Shown here piece by piece: positions 16,706 to 24,787 of a stretch of 31,014 nt of DNA. Position 1 is the first letter of the stretch; the number at the start of each line of letters is the position of its first letter. The notes under the pieces are model-generated. The model saw only the letters and a list, made by a program, of their open reading frames with translations, did not search any database and had not been told where the DNA came from. The DNA comes from an uncultured bacterium (GTDB lineage Bacteria; Actinomycetota; Coriobacteriia; Coriobacteriales; Coriobacteriaceae): assembly GCA_905216045.1 (NCBI GenBank), contig CAJMSL010000008.1:1-31014 (forward strand), written 5' to 3'. The position numbers and the translations under genes are program-made.

Positions 16706-17545
16706 TCAGCCCTTGACGGCACCTGCCACCACGCCGTCGATGATGTACTTCTGACAGAGGATGTACATGATAACGATGGGGATAACGACCATCATGATGC
16801 AGGCCATCATGGGGCCGAGCTCGACGTGGCCGTAGCCGCCGCGGAAGTACTGGATCAAGATAGGAATGGTCTTGTACTTGGTGGAGTCGAGCGTAAGGTA
16901 GGGCAGCAGATAGTCGTTCCAGACCCACATGGTCTCGAGGATGCCGACCGAAAGATAGGTGGGCTTCATGATGGGAAGGACGATCTTAAAGAACACCTGG
17001 ACCGGGTTGCAGCCATCAATCATGGCCGCCTCCTCGATCTCGAGCGGGATGTTCTTTACAAAACCGGCGAACATAAAGACCGCCAGGCCCGCGCCAAAGC
17101 CGAGGTAGATAAAGCAGATGTTGAACGGCGTGTTGAAGCCGATGCGGTCCGCCAAATTGGACAGCGTGAACATGAGCATCTGGAACGGCACGACCATCGA
17201 GAACACGAACAGGTAATAGAAGAAGTTCGAGATCTTGTTGTTGACACGAACCACGTACCAAGCGCACATGGAGCAGCACACCAAGATCAGCACGACCGAC
17301 GTGACCGTGATGATGAGCGAGTACATAAATGCCGAGGCAAAGCCCTGCTCGTTAAGGGCGTGCATGTAGTTTGCGAGGCCGTTGAACGTCTCGGGCGTGA
17401 GCAGATCGAATGCCGTGGTGGTGCTGATTGCGGTCGCTTTCTTAAAAGAATTAAGCGCAATCATGAACACGGGGTAGATCCACGCGAGCGACAGGATCGT
17501 AAAGAAAATCGAGAGCGCGCGGTTGATAACCTTATCGCGTTTCAT
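16706..17545 (-). CDS. ABC sugar importer permease (MalG/MsmG-like)
   Basis: A 279-residue inner-membrane permease with about six hydrophobic segments; the first is FFTILSLAWIYPVFMIALNSF. The EAA loop that docks on the ATPase is visible as EIEEAAMIDGCNPVQVFFKIVLPIMKP-type sequence, and the C-terminus IIDGVVAGAVKG is typical of MalG-type proteins. CUT1 family. The ATG overlaps the stop of the upstream permease in a TAATG arrangement, implying coupled translation. Confidence 0.94.
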   Translation of the reverse strand: MKRDKVINRALSIFFTILSLAWIYPVFMIALNSFKKATAISTTTAFDLLTPETFNGLANYMHALNEQGFASAFMYSLIITVTSVVLILVCCSMCAWYVVRVNNKISNFFYYLFVFSMVVPFQMLMFTLSNLADRIGFNTPFNICFIYLGFGAGLAVFMFAGFVKNIPLEIEEAAMIDGCNPVQVFFKIVLPIMKPTYLSVGILETMWVWNDYLLPYLTLDSTKYKTIPILIQYFRGGYGHVELGPMMACIMMVVIPIVIMYILCQKYIIDGVVAGAVKG

Positions 17546-18399
17546 TACTGCTGCACCTCCTTGGACCTCGTGGCCTTAAGCTGGATCATGGAGATGGCCA
17601 CGACCAGGATGCAGAAGATAACCGCCTTGGCCTGACCAATGCCCTGCCATGCGATACCGGCACGCGAATAGAACGTGTTGTAGATGTTCAGGGCGAGCAT
17701 CTCGGTGGAGTGCGCGGGGGCGCCGCCGGTAAGGGCGAGGTTCTGGTCGAACAGCTTAAAGCCGTTGGTGATGGACAGGAACAGGCAGATGGTGATGGTC
17801 GGCATCAGGTTAGGGATCTTAACCTTCCAAAACGTCTGCCATGCCGTAGCGCCGTCGACCTTGGCGGCCTCGATGTAATCGGACGGAATGGACTGCAGAC
17901 CAGCGATGTAGATGATCATCATGTAGCCGACCTGCTGCCACAGGGTCAGGATGATAAGGCCCCAGAAGCCAGCAGCAGAGTTAAGAGCGATGAGCTGGGC
18001 GCCCACGTTGGAGAGCAGGCAGTTGATCAGAATCTGCCAAATGTAGCCCAGCACGATGCCGCCGATCAGGTTAGGCATAAAGAAGATCGTACGGAAGATG
18101 TTGGTGCCTTTGAGCGCCTTGCGGGTGAGCGCCTGCGCAATGGCCAGGGCGATCACGGTGATGAGCACCGTCGACAGGAAGGCAAACGCCACGGTAAAGA
18201 AGAACGACGTGGAGAACTGCGGATCGGACAGCGCGCGCACGTAGTTCTCGATACCGACAAAGTGCGCGTTACTAATGATAATAAACTGGCAGAACGAGAG
18301 ATAGAAGCCCTGGATAAAAGGGATCACGAACCCGATCATAAACGCCAGGCACGTGGGCAGCATAAAGAGCGGCCACCAGCGCTTGAGTGCTTTGCCCAT
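17545..18399 (-). CDS. ABC sugar importer permease (MalF/MsmF-like)
   Basis: A 284-residue membrane permease of the CUT1 class. It opens WWPLFMLPTCLAFMIGFVIPFIQGFYLSF, has several further spans, and carries the EAA loop DYIEAAKVDGATAWQTFWKVKIPNLMP (key residues E-A-A-x-x-D-G-A). No large periplasmic P2 loop as in enterobacterial MalF, in keeping with Gram-positive relatives. AAGGA lies before the ATG at 18399. It pairs with the next permease (1-nt overlap). Confidence 0.94.
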   Translation of the reverse strand: MGKALKRWWPLFMLPTCLAFMIGFVIPFIQGFYLSFCQFIIISNAHFVGIENYVRALSDPQFSTSFFFTVAFAFLSTVLITVIALAIAQALTRKALKGTNIFRTIFFMPNLIGGIVLGYIWQILINCLLSNVGAQLIALNSAAGFWGLIILTLWQQVGYMMIIYIAGLQSIPSDYIEAAKVDGATAWQTFWKVKIPNLMPTITICLFLSITNGFKLFDQNLALTGGAPAHSTEMLALNIYNTFYSRAGIAWQGIGQAKAVIFCILVVAISMIQLKATRSKEVQQ

Positions 18400-18420
18400 A
18401 AAAGGGTCCTTTCAATATGC

Positions 18421-18455
18421 AGGGGGCGGGCAAACCAACGTCTGCCCGCCCCCCT
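18421..18455 (-). other. Intercistronic hairpin after the binding-protein gene
   Basis: AGGGGGCGGGCA (18421-18432) pairs with TGCCCGCCCCCCT (18443-18455). Strong GC stem in the 88-bp gap between the lipoprotein gene and the first permease; no T-run on minus. This is the usual place for a 3' stabiliser that raises binding-protein mRNA over permease mRNA. Confidence 0.65.
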
Positions 18456-18487
18456 GTCGCTAATCAGATAGCTTGGGCAGCAACTGC

Positions 18488-19804
18488 TTACTCGGAAGCG
18501 GCCTTCTCGGTCTTCCAGCCATCGACGAAGGCGTTCTTGACGCCGTCCCACTTGCTGTTATCGGCAGCGTAGGCAATCAGAGCCTGCTTGAGGTTCTTCT
18601 TCCACTCCTCGGAGGGAATGTAGACGAAGTCCCAAGCGACGGTCTTCTTGCCGTCCTTGGCCATGGCAACGGCCTGCTGCGAGAAGACGTTGGTGGTCTC
18701 CTTGGCGCTCTTGAACGGAGCGGTCAGACCCATCTTGTCGGCGATGATGCTGGTCGGGGTGTCAGCGGTGACGCACCAATACATGAAGTCCTCGGTGGCC
18801 TTCTGGGCATCCTCGGAAGCCTGGGAACTGACGCACCAGTAGTTCTCGCCGCCGGAGCACAGGCCCTGGTTCTCCTCGCCGTCAACACCGATGTAGATCG
18901 GCATCATGCCAATCTGATCGTCGGTCATGCCGGCCTTGACGAGGTCAGAGTAGGCCCAAGAGCCGTTCTGGTAGAAGACGGCCTTGCCGGTTGCGAACTC
19001 GTTGGTGGCGTCGTCGCCGGTCTTGGAAGCAAGCTGCGAAGGATCGCAGGTGGAGTCGGTGATGTACAGGTCGAAGATCTGCTTGTAGTTGTCGAGGAAC
19101 TCACCCTTGATCTCGTCGTCCTCCTGGTTGTGCTCCTTCTCAAACTCGTAGTAGAGCGGCATGTTGGCAAGGTGGGTGGTGTAGCGCCAGCTGGAGGAGT
19201 CGTCCATGCCGGCGGAAGTGAAGGCACCCTCGACACCAAGCTCGTCCTTGCGGGCCTGGATGTCGTCGGCACAAGCCTTCAGCTTGTCGAAGGAGTTGAT
19301 GTCCTCGGCCTTGTAGCCAGCCTTCTCGAGCAGCTGCTTGTTGTAGATGATGCCGAAGCTCTCCTGGACCCAGTCGATGCACACATCCTTGCCGTCGGAC
19401 TGCAGAGCCAGGGAGTCGTCAATGAGCTCACCGCGGAGCTTGGTATCGGACAGGTCGGCGCAGTAATCCTTCCAGTTCTTAAGACCGGTGGGGCCGTTGA
19501 CCTGGAACAGGGTCGGAGCGGAGCTCTTGGACATCTCGGACTTAAGCTTCTCCTCGTAGGTGTTGGAAGCGGCGGTCACGATCTTGACCTCGACGCCCTT
19601 CTCCTTCTTATAGGCCTTGGCGATCTCCTTCCACTCCTTGTCGACCTCGGGCTTGAATTGGAGGAAGTAGACCTCGGCAGCGTCACCAGAAGCAGAGGAG
19701 CCGGAGCCGGCAGAACCACCGCAACCCACGAGGCCCAGACCAAGAACTGCAGCCGCGGAACCAGCAAAGCCCAGGAACTGCCTTCTGCTCATTTCGTTCT
19801 TCAT
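18488..19804 (-). CDS. Sugar-binding lipoprotein of the ABC importer
   Basis: A 438-residue extracellular solute-binding protein (SBP family 1). The start MKNEMSRRQFLGFAGSAAAVLGLGLVGCGG combines a twin-Arg motif (SRRQFLGF) with a lipobox (LVGC, Cys28), so it is probably a Tat-exported lipoprotein. A Gly/Ser linker and the mature binding fold follow (EVYFLQFKPEVDKEWKEIAKAY, FATGKAVFYQNGSW, GGENYWCVSS). The frame extends to 19924, but the ATG at 19804 has GGTGG upstream and starts the signal peptide. First gene of the operon; its upstream region carries two GntR-type palindromes. Substrate is likely maltose/maltodextrin given the shared operators with malQ (inference); other oligosaccharides are possible. 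Confidence 0.93.
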   Translation of the reverse strand: MKNEMSRRQFLGFAGSAAAVLGLGLVGCGGSAGSGSSASGDAAEVYFLQFKPEVDKEWKEIAKAYKKEKGVEVKIVTAASNTYEEKLKSEMSKSSAPTLFQVNGPTGLKNWKDYCADLSDTKLRGELIDDSLALQSDGKDVCIDWVQESFGIIYNKQLLEKAGYKAEDINSFDKLKACADDIQARKDELGVEGAFTSAGMDDSSSWRYTTHLANMPLYYEFEKEHNQEDDEIKGEFLDNYKQIFDLYITDSTCDPSQLASKTGDDATNEFATGKAVFYQNGSWAYSDLVKAGMTDDQIGMMPIYIGVDGEENQGLCSGGENYWCVSSQASEDAQKATEDFMYWCVTADTPTSIIADKMGLTAPFKSAKETTNVFSQQAVAMAKDGKKTVAWDFVYIPSEEWKKNLKQALIAYAADNSKWDGVKNAFVDGWKTEKAASE

Positions 19805-19912
19805 TACAATCCACCCTTTCACACCGTGGCGGCACCCTTTGCCGCCGCCTTCGGAGATTGGCTCGGGGACTTTGCCCCTTTTGCTGATTTGAACGATACG
19901 CCATTTGGCTAG

Positions 19913-19924
19913 TTGTTTGAACAA
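19913..19924. promoter_or_regulatory. Candidate operator upstream of ABC operon (site 1)
   Basis: TTGTTTGAACAA, 11/12 match to the palindrome TTGTTTAAACAA, 109 bp upstream of the lipoprotein start. Confidence 0.5.
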
Positions 19925-19987
19925 GTATTACTAGAGCGGTAGAAAAACTTCGGTGAACGGTAATTTCAACTTGATACTTGACAAGTT

Positions 19988-19999
19988 TTGTATAAACAA
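19988..19999. promoter_or_regulatory. Candidate operator upstream of ABC operon (site 2)
   Basis: TTGTATAAACAA, palindromic outside its central bases and 11/12 like TTGTTTAAACAA. It lies 75 bp from site 1, close to an integral number of helical turns, which would allow looping. Confidence 0.5.
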
Positions 20000-20017
20000 T
20001 TATTTGTTATCTAATGC

Positions 20018-20072
20018 AGAGAAAACGCCCGGTCAAGCCGATGTACCGTCGGTTTGACCGGGCGTTTTCTCT
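20018..20072 (-). terminator. Strong terminator after the TreR-like gntR gene
   Basis: A 24-bp stem with one wobble pair (20018-20041 with 20049-20072) and 7-nt loop. On minus the stem's 3' side is U-rich (GCGTTTTCTCT). It separates the regulator from the ABC operon downstream. Confidence 0.85.
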
Positions 20073-20110
20073 TTGAGGCCATGAGTCTCGTCAGGCTGCG
20101 AGCTAGCCGG

Positions 20111-20830
20111 CTATCGCTTGGAATTGACGCAGTAATGGAAGATCTCGGGGTGTGTGCGAGTGTGCGTCACCTCAAACAAGATGCCATCCGAGGTGTACGA
20201 CTGACTCTCCATGACGGCAACGCAGTTGTATTTGCCGAGGTCAAGATAGCTGCAGTCCTCATCGTTGGCGAGCTCGACACTCACCGTACGACGGCTCGCC
20301 ATCACTTTGACACCGCGCTTGTGCTCCAGATAGCCGTAAATAGAATCTGCCGCGATCTCGGGAGTCAGGCCCTTGGCGATCGACGCCAAAAAATAGCCAT
20401 GGTCCACTTGGCGCGCGTTGCCGTTGAGGCTTCGGACACGCACTACGCGAATCAACTCCTCGCCCACCTTAAAGCCCAGGTGACGAGAGAGTTGCTCGGT
20501 GCAAACCAGATGTTCGAAAGACTTAACGTCCGTCGATGCAACGGCATTGTTGCGCTTTGCAAACTCGCCAAACGACTCAACCTCTTCGAGTGCGCCCAAC
20601 ATGTCGGTTTCGCCCTTAAGCCAAATAACGCGCACGCCCTTGCCGTGTATGGGCTGCACAAACATCCCGTCGGCCAGCATGCTCAAAGCGCGGCGGACGG
20701 TATTGCGCGTGCAGCCAAATTCCGCGGTCAGCTCGGCTTCGGTTGGCAGCATCTCCTGAAACGCATAGGTCCCATTAATGATGCGCGAGCGTATTTCTCG
20801 GTAGATTCCTTCGTATATCGCTTTTGGCAT
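20111..20830 (-). CDS. GntR family regulator, TreR-like (HutC subfamily)
   Basis: A 239-residue regulator. The DNA-binding part (2-70) reads AIYEGIYREIRSRIINGTYAF, LPTEAELTAEFGCTRNTVRRAL, IHGKGVRVI, close to Gram-positive TreR proteins. The UTRA domain follows (about 85-235), with VCTEQLSRHLGFKVGEELIRVVRVR and the C-terminal FEVTHTRTHPEIFHYCV. TreR proteins respond to trehalose-6-phosphate; here a phosphorylated alpha-glucoside made by the divergent PTS protein is a plausible inducer. AGAGGTG precedes the ATG at 20830. Palindromes close to the TreR-type site lie in its own promoter region and upstream of malQ and the ABC operon. Confidence 0.9.
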   Translation of the reverse strand: MPKAIYEGIYREIRSRIINGTYAFQEMLPTEAELTAEFGCTRNTVRRALSMLADGMFVQPIHGKGVRVIWLKGETDMLGALEEVESFGEFAKRNNAVASTDVKSFEHLVCTEQLSRHLGFKVGEELIRVVRVRSLNGNARQVDHGYFLASIAKGLTPEIAADSIYGYLEHKRGVKVMASRRTVSVELANDEDCSYLDLGKYNCVAVMESQSYTSDGILFEVTHTRTHPEIFHYCVNSKR

Positions 20831-20884
20831 TGTTTCACCTCTACATTATTCATTTCCGGCTAGGCACGATAGCATTTCTTAAAG

Positions 20885-20896
20885 TTGTTTAAACCG
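20885..20896. promoter_or_regulatory. Candidate operator between gntR and PTS gene (site 1)
   Basis: TTGTTTAAACCG, containing the perfect palindrome GTTTAAAC, 55 bp upstream of the gntR start. On minus it overlaps a weak promoter (TTTAAA, 16 bp, TATCGT). Confidence 0.5.
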
Positions 20897-20993
20897 AATA
20901 TCGGTGAAGCGACAGGATTTAGCCGTTGACGGTTTCTGTCATGCCCAAATCGGTTTCGCTCAAAACTGCCGGTACGACACTCGTCTGGTCCTC

Positions 20994-21018
20994 TACAATG
21001 AATCCATTGTTTAAACGT
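20994..21018 (+). promoter_or_regulatory. PTS promoter -10 and operator (site 2)
   Basis: TACAAT (20994-20999) is a good -10 element. TTGTTTAAACGT (21007-21018) lies where transcription should start, so binding there would block the polymerase. No clear -35 is visible. Confidence 0.5.
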
Positions 21019-21059
21019 TTCCCCACGCGCAACGCGCCTCGATATTCGGAAGGCAGAAC

Positions 21060-23510
21060 ATGCTGCAAAAAATCCAACGCTTTGGCGGGGCAATGTTCGC
21101 GCCCGCCATGCTGTTTTCTATATCAGGCCTCATGGTCGGCGTCTCCGCTCTCGCAACGACTGCGGACATCGTCGGCGATCTCGCCGTATACGGAACCCCT
21201 TGGTACGTTTTCTGGGCTATCATCCAGCGCGGCTCGTGGACGGTCTTTAAACGCCTCCCGCTCCTTTTTGCCGTAGCGCTGCCCATCGGTCTTGCCCAAA
21301 AACAACCGGCTCGTTGCTGCCTCGAGGCTCTCGTCGCCTATTTTGCCTACTGCTTCTTTTTGAGCGAGATCATTAAGCTGAGCGGAGACAACCTTGGACT
21401 TGAGTACCCGTCATCTTTGACCTCCGCCAGCGGTATCACCGTCATCGACGGCATCAAGACGCTCGACACCGGCATTATCGGCCCGCTGGCGGTATCGGCA
21501 ACCGTCGTTGCCATCCATGACCGCTTCTACGATGCCAAGGTTCCCGATTGGCTCGGCACCTTCTCGGGCTCCTCGCTGGTCTACCTCATCAGCTTTTTTG
21601 CCGTGTTTGCCCTTGCTGCTATCTCGGCCGCCATCGTGCCCTACGTATACGATGTAACCGATACGCTGCGTCACGCGCTTGCAGGCGTCGGTCCCTTTGG
21701 CGTGGGCATCTTTGTCTTTTTAGAACGAGCACTCGAGCCCTTTGGCCTGCACCACCTGCTCTACATGCCGATCTACTACGACAACCTGGTCATTAACGAC
21801 GGCATCTACGCCACGTGGAGCAGTTTGCTCCCCATCCTCTCCCATAGCACGCGCCCCCTTAATGAGCTTGCGCCGTGGGCCGGTTTTACCGCCACCGGCT
21901 GGGTCAAGCTCTTTGGCCTTCCTGCCATCGCAGCTGCGTTCTACTCCACCGCAAAACCCGAGCGCCGCGCCGGCCTCAGGGTCATCCTTGCTCCCGCCAT
22001 CATCGCTTCGGTGGTTTGCGGCGTTACCGAGCCACTCGAGTTTCTCTTTATGTTCACCCACCCCGGGCTCTTTTTGCTCTACGCCGTCTTATCGTCTTGC
22101 CTTGCCACAGCCATGAATCTCTTTGGCATCGTCGGCATCTTCTCGGGCGGCCTCATGGAGATGGCAGCCTTCAACTTTATTCCGCTCATGCGCACGCATG
22201 CCAGTGCCTATCTTTTGGCGCTCGGTATCGGCCTTGCCTTTAGCCTCATCTTTTTTGTTAGTTTTCGAGCACTCATCTTGGTCTATGACCTTAAGACTCC
22301 GGGCCGCGAGGATCATGTCGTCAATCGCGCGGCAATCGATTGTTTAACGGGAAGCGACTTTGCCAAAGAGCAATCTCCCAATGACGAGGTCAATAGTCGA
22401 TCCGATCAAGATCACGTCCTCGCTGAGCGGGTAATTCAGCTTTTAGGTGGCGTTGGCAATATCGTGGGCGCAACCAACTGCGCCACGCGCCTGCGCGTCG
22501 AGGTCGCAGACCCTTCCATCGTTGCAGATAACGCGTCGTTTGTCGCAGTGGGCGCCAAGGGCCTCATCATTACGGGCAAGACCGCCCAGGTGATTATCGG
22601 CATCTCCGTTCCCCGCGTTAAAGAGCATTTTGACCAGATCATGGGTCTCGAGCCGGAATTTGTGCCCACCACCTCGGCCTCCCCTGCCGCCAGCGCGGCC
22701 CATAAGCGCGGCAATATTTGCTTCTTCGATATCGACGGAACGCTCGCCTGGCAAGACCCCAGGCTCGCCCAAGACCTTCCCGAAGACGAGCGGGACCTCT
22801 CCCCCTATCCCAACGAGGCGGTTTCGCAGGCAATCCGCGAGTTTGTCGCCAACGGCAACATGGCCTTTATCTGCACGGGACGTACCCTGAGCTGCATCCA
22901 CCCCAAACTTCTTGAGCTGCCCTGGACCGGCATCGTCTGTCTTGCGGGCGGTTACGCCGAGATCAACGGACACACAATTCGCGATCTGTCGATGACGCCC
23001 AGTATGCTGCAGCGTCTTGCCCCCTACCTTGAGCAATCGGGCGAGGTCATCCGCTTTGAGGGCCTCAACGGCGTCGTGCGCATGAGTGCCGATGCGCCCG
23101 ATGCTCCCGGATACGCGCGCACCCTGGGCGACGCAGTCACGCAGCTGCAACATTACAGTGTCTACAAGATCTTGATGTCTACATCGCTCGCCAACCACAT
23201 CGCTCAAGATAAGGCACTTGAGCCGCTGCTGTGCTTTAATGAGCTCGAACTCGAGGTAACCGAAATCTCGCCCCGCGAATGCACGAAGCGCGGGGGTATC
23301 CAGTCTGTACTCGACGCCCTCGATCCCCACCACGGAACCGTATACGGCATTGGCGACGCCAGCAATGACGTCTCGCTGATGAATGCCGTCGATGTCGGTA
23401 TCGCCATGGGCGATGCGCCGGACTATCTCAAGGATAAGGCCGATTACGTGACCGACACCGTCGATCATGACGGTGTCGTTTCGGCGCTCGAGCATTTTAG
23501 GCTGATTTAG
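21060..23510 (+). CDS. Alpha-glucoside-type PTS EIIC-EIIB fused to a HAD (Cof-type) phosphatase
   Basis: An 816-residue three-part protein. Residues 1-410: alpha-glucoside-class EIIC (GlvC/AglA-like start MLQKIQRFGGAMFAPAMLF, GIKTLDTGIIG, FLERALEPFGLHHLLY, GVTEPLEF at 321-328, LKTPGRED at the end). Residues about 450-530: EIIB with phospho-Cys474 in ATNCATRLRV. Residues about 551-816: HAD hydrolase with all four motifs, DIDGT (Asp557/Asp559), CTGRT (Thr606), Lys743, and GDASND (Asp766/Asp770), with a Cof-type cap between. No EIIA domain, so EIIA-Glc must come from elsewhere. The frame is continuous with no sign of a frameshift joint. GGAAGG precedes the ATG. It should import and phosphorylate an alpha-glucoside; the fused phosphatase may then remove the phosphate, replacing the usual GH4 phospho-glucosidase (inference). 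Confidence 0.9.
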   Translation: MLQKIQRFGGAMFAPAMLFSISGLMVGVSALATTADIVGDLAVYGTPWYVFWAIIQRGSWTVFKRLPLLFAVALPIGLAQKQPARCCLEALVAYFAYCFFLSEIIKLSGDNLGLEYPSSLTSASGITVIDGIKTLDTGIIGPLAVSATVVAIHDRFYDAKVPDWLGTFSGSSLVYLISFFAVFALAAISAAIVPYVYDVTDTLRHALAGVGPFGVGIFVFLERALEPFGLHHLLYMPIYYDNLVINDGIYATWSSLLPILSHSTRPLNELAPWAGFTATGWVKLFGLPAIAAAFYSTAKPERRAGLRVILAPAIIASVVCGVTEPLEFLFMFTHPGLFLLYAVLSSCLATAMNLFGIVGIFSGGLMEMAAFNFIPLMRTHASAYLLALGIGLAFSLIFFVSFRALILVYDLKTPGREDHVVNRAAIDCLTGSDFAKEQSPNDEVNSRSDQDHVLAERVIQLLGGVGNIVGATNCATRLRVEVADPSIVADNASFVAVGAKGLIITGKTAQVIIGISVPRVKEHFDQIMGLEPEFVPTTSASPAASAAHKRGNICFFDIDGTLAWQDPRLAQDLPEDERDLSPYPNEAVSQAIREFVANGNMAFICTGRTLSCIHPKLLELPWTGIVCLAGGYAEINGHTIRDLSMTPSMLQRLAPYLEQSGEVIRFEGLNGVVRMSADAPDAPGYARTLGDAVTQLQHYSVYKILMSTSLANHIAQDKALEPLLCFNELELEVTEISPRECTKRGGIQSVLDALDPHHGTVYGIGDASNDVSLMNAVDVGIAMGDAPDYLKDKADYVTDTVDHDGVVSALEHFRLI

Positions 23511-23579
23511 GCACGCTCCATCAAACGCACGCCCGTTGTCCTAAATCGCCAAAACTGCCGCGCCAAACGCCCTGATGTG

Positions 23580-23612
23580 GCAATATGTTGTCTGCATATT
23601 GCATCAATGCAA
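23580..23612 (+). promoter_or_regulatory. Overlapping palindromes upstream of the polyprenyl synthase gene
   Basis: GCAATATG (23580-23587) and CATATTGC (23595-23602) form an 8-7-8 inverted repeat; TTGCAT-CA-ATGCAA (23599-23612) overlaps it. It could be an operator or promoter region; hexamers are unclear. Confidence 0.35.
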
Positions 23613-23623
23613 CCTCAGAAAGA

Positions 23624-24649
23624 ATGCGAGAACCCGTGTCCAGTCCGTTTACCAGCTTTTTAGCCCAGCACTTTGACCAGATTAACGACTATCTGGCCAC
23701 GTTCTTTGACGGACAGGCGACCTCTGCCGATATCGAGCGCTACCTGTATGCGCCGCTCTCGGCTTTTACGGCCAACGCCGGCAAGCGCCACCGCCCGCTT
23801 ATCTGTATGCTCGCCGCAACCGCAGTGGGCGGTAGCTTTGAGAGCGCCCGCAGCGCCGCGGCAGCCATCGAGCAATTCCAGTCGGGCGCGCTGATCCACG
23901 ACGACATCGCCGACAACGGACAGCTTCGTCGAGGCAAGCCCTGCATGCACCTTACCGAGGGCACGGGCCTTGCCATCAATTGTGGCGACCTGGCGCTCAC
24001 CATGGTCACCAAGACGGTTCTCGACGACCCTACGCTGGAGTCCGACGTGAAGCTGCGCGTGCTCCACGAGCTTACCGAGATGATCGTCCGCACCATCGAG
24101 GGTCAAGCACTCGACCTGGGTTGGGTCCGTGACGGGCGCTTTGATATCTCGGTTGATGACTACCTGGACATGGCTACGCACAAGACCGCGTTTTACAGCG
24201 GAGCCACGCCGCTTGCCGCCGGGGCCATTATCGGCGGCGGCAGCGAGGAGCAGATTGAGGCGCTGCGCGCCTTTGGCCTGCACACGGGCCTCGCCTTTCA
24301 GATTCAGGACGACCTGCTCAACCTTGTCGGCACTAAGGAAGCCGCCAACAAGGACTTCCGCACCGACATCACCGAGGGCAAGCGCACGCTTGTCGCCGTA
24401 CACGCCCTCTCTGATGAGCACCACCACGACGAGGTCGAGGCGATTCTTTCCTCGGGCACCGATGATCCCGCGCAGCTCGCACGCGCCGTGGAGATCTTCC
24501 AGGAGACCGGCTCCATCGATTACGCCCACACTTACGCGCTCGACCTGACCGCCAAGGCCAAAGCGGCCATCGAGAACGTTGAGCTTGATCCGCACGCACG
24601 CGAGCTGTTCCTCTCCATGGCAGATTTCTTTGTGGAGCGCCTTAACTAG
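23624..24649 (+). CDS. Polyprenyl diphosphate synthase (trans-isoprenyl synthase family)
   Basis: A 341-residue all-helical enzyme that chains isopentenyl diphosphate onto an allylic primer. Seen: GKRHRP (53-58), the first Asp-rich motif HDDIADN (Asp93, Asp94, Asp97) followed by RRGKPCMH, HKTAFYSG, and the second motif FQIQDDLLN, where the usual last Asp is Asn (DDxxN, tolerated in several family members), then GKRTL. Chain length of the product cannot be fixed; residues before the first motif (QSGALI) are small, so a medium or long product is possible. Start is uncertain: ATG at 23624 or GTG at 23636, neither with a strong ribosome site; the frame is open to 23585. Confidence 0.88.
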   Translation: MREPVSSPFTSFLAQHFDQINDYLATFFDGQATSADIERYLYAPLSAFTANAGKRHRPLICMLAATAVGGSFESARSAAAAIEQFQSGALIHDDIADNGQLRRGKPCMHLTEGTGLAINCGDLALTMVTKTVLDDPTLESDVKLRVLHELTEMIVRTIEGQALDLGWVRDGRFDISVDDYLDMATHKTAFYSGATPLAAGAIIGGGSEEQIEALRAFGLHTGLAFQIQDDLLNLVGTKEAANKDFRTDITEGKRTLVAVHALSDEHHHDEVEAILSSGTDDPAQLARAVEIFQETGSIDYAHTYALDLTAKAKAAIENVELDPHARELFLSMADFFVERLN

Positions 24650-24787
24650 CGGGGGTAATAAAACCTGTCAGCAGCGTATTTGGGTACAACTTGCTACACT
24701 GTTGAGTGCATGTTTATGCATCCCTTTGCGTTGTCTATCCGACACACGCTCAAATAGTACGAATGGTACGCCGAAAGGGGTTCGTTC

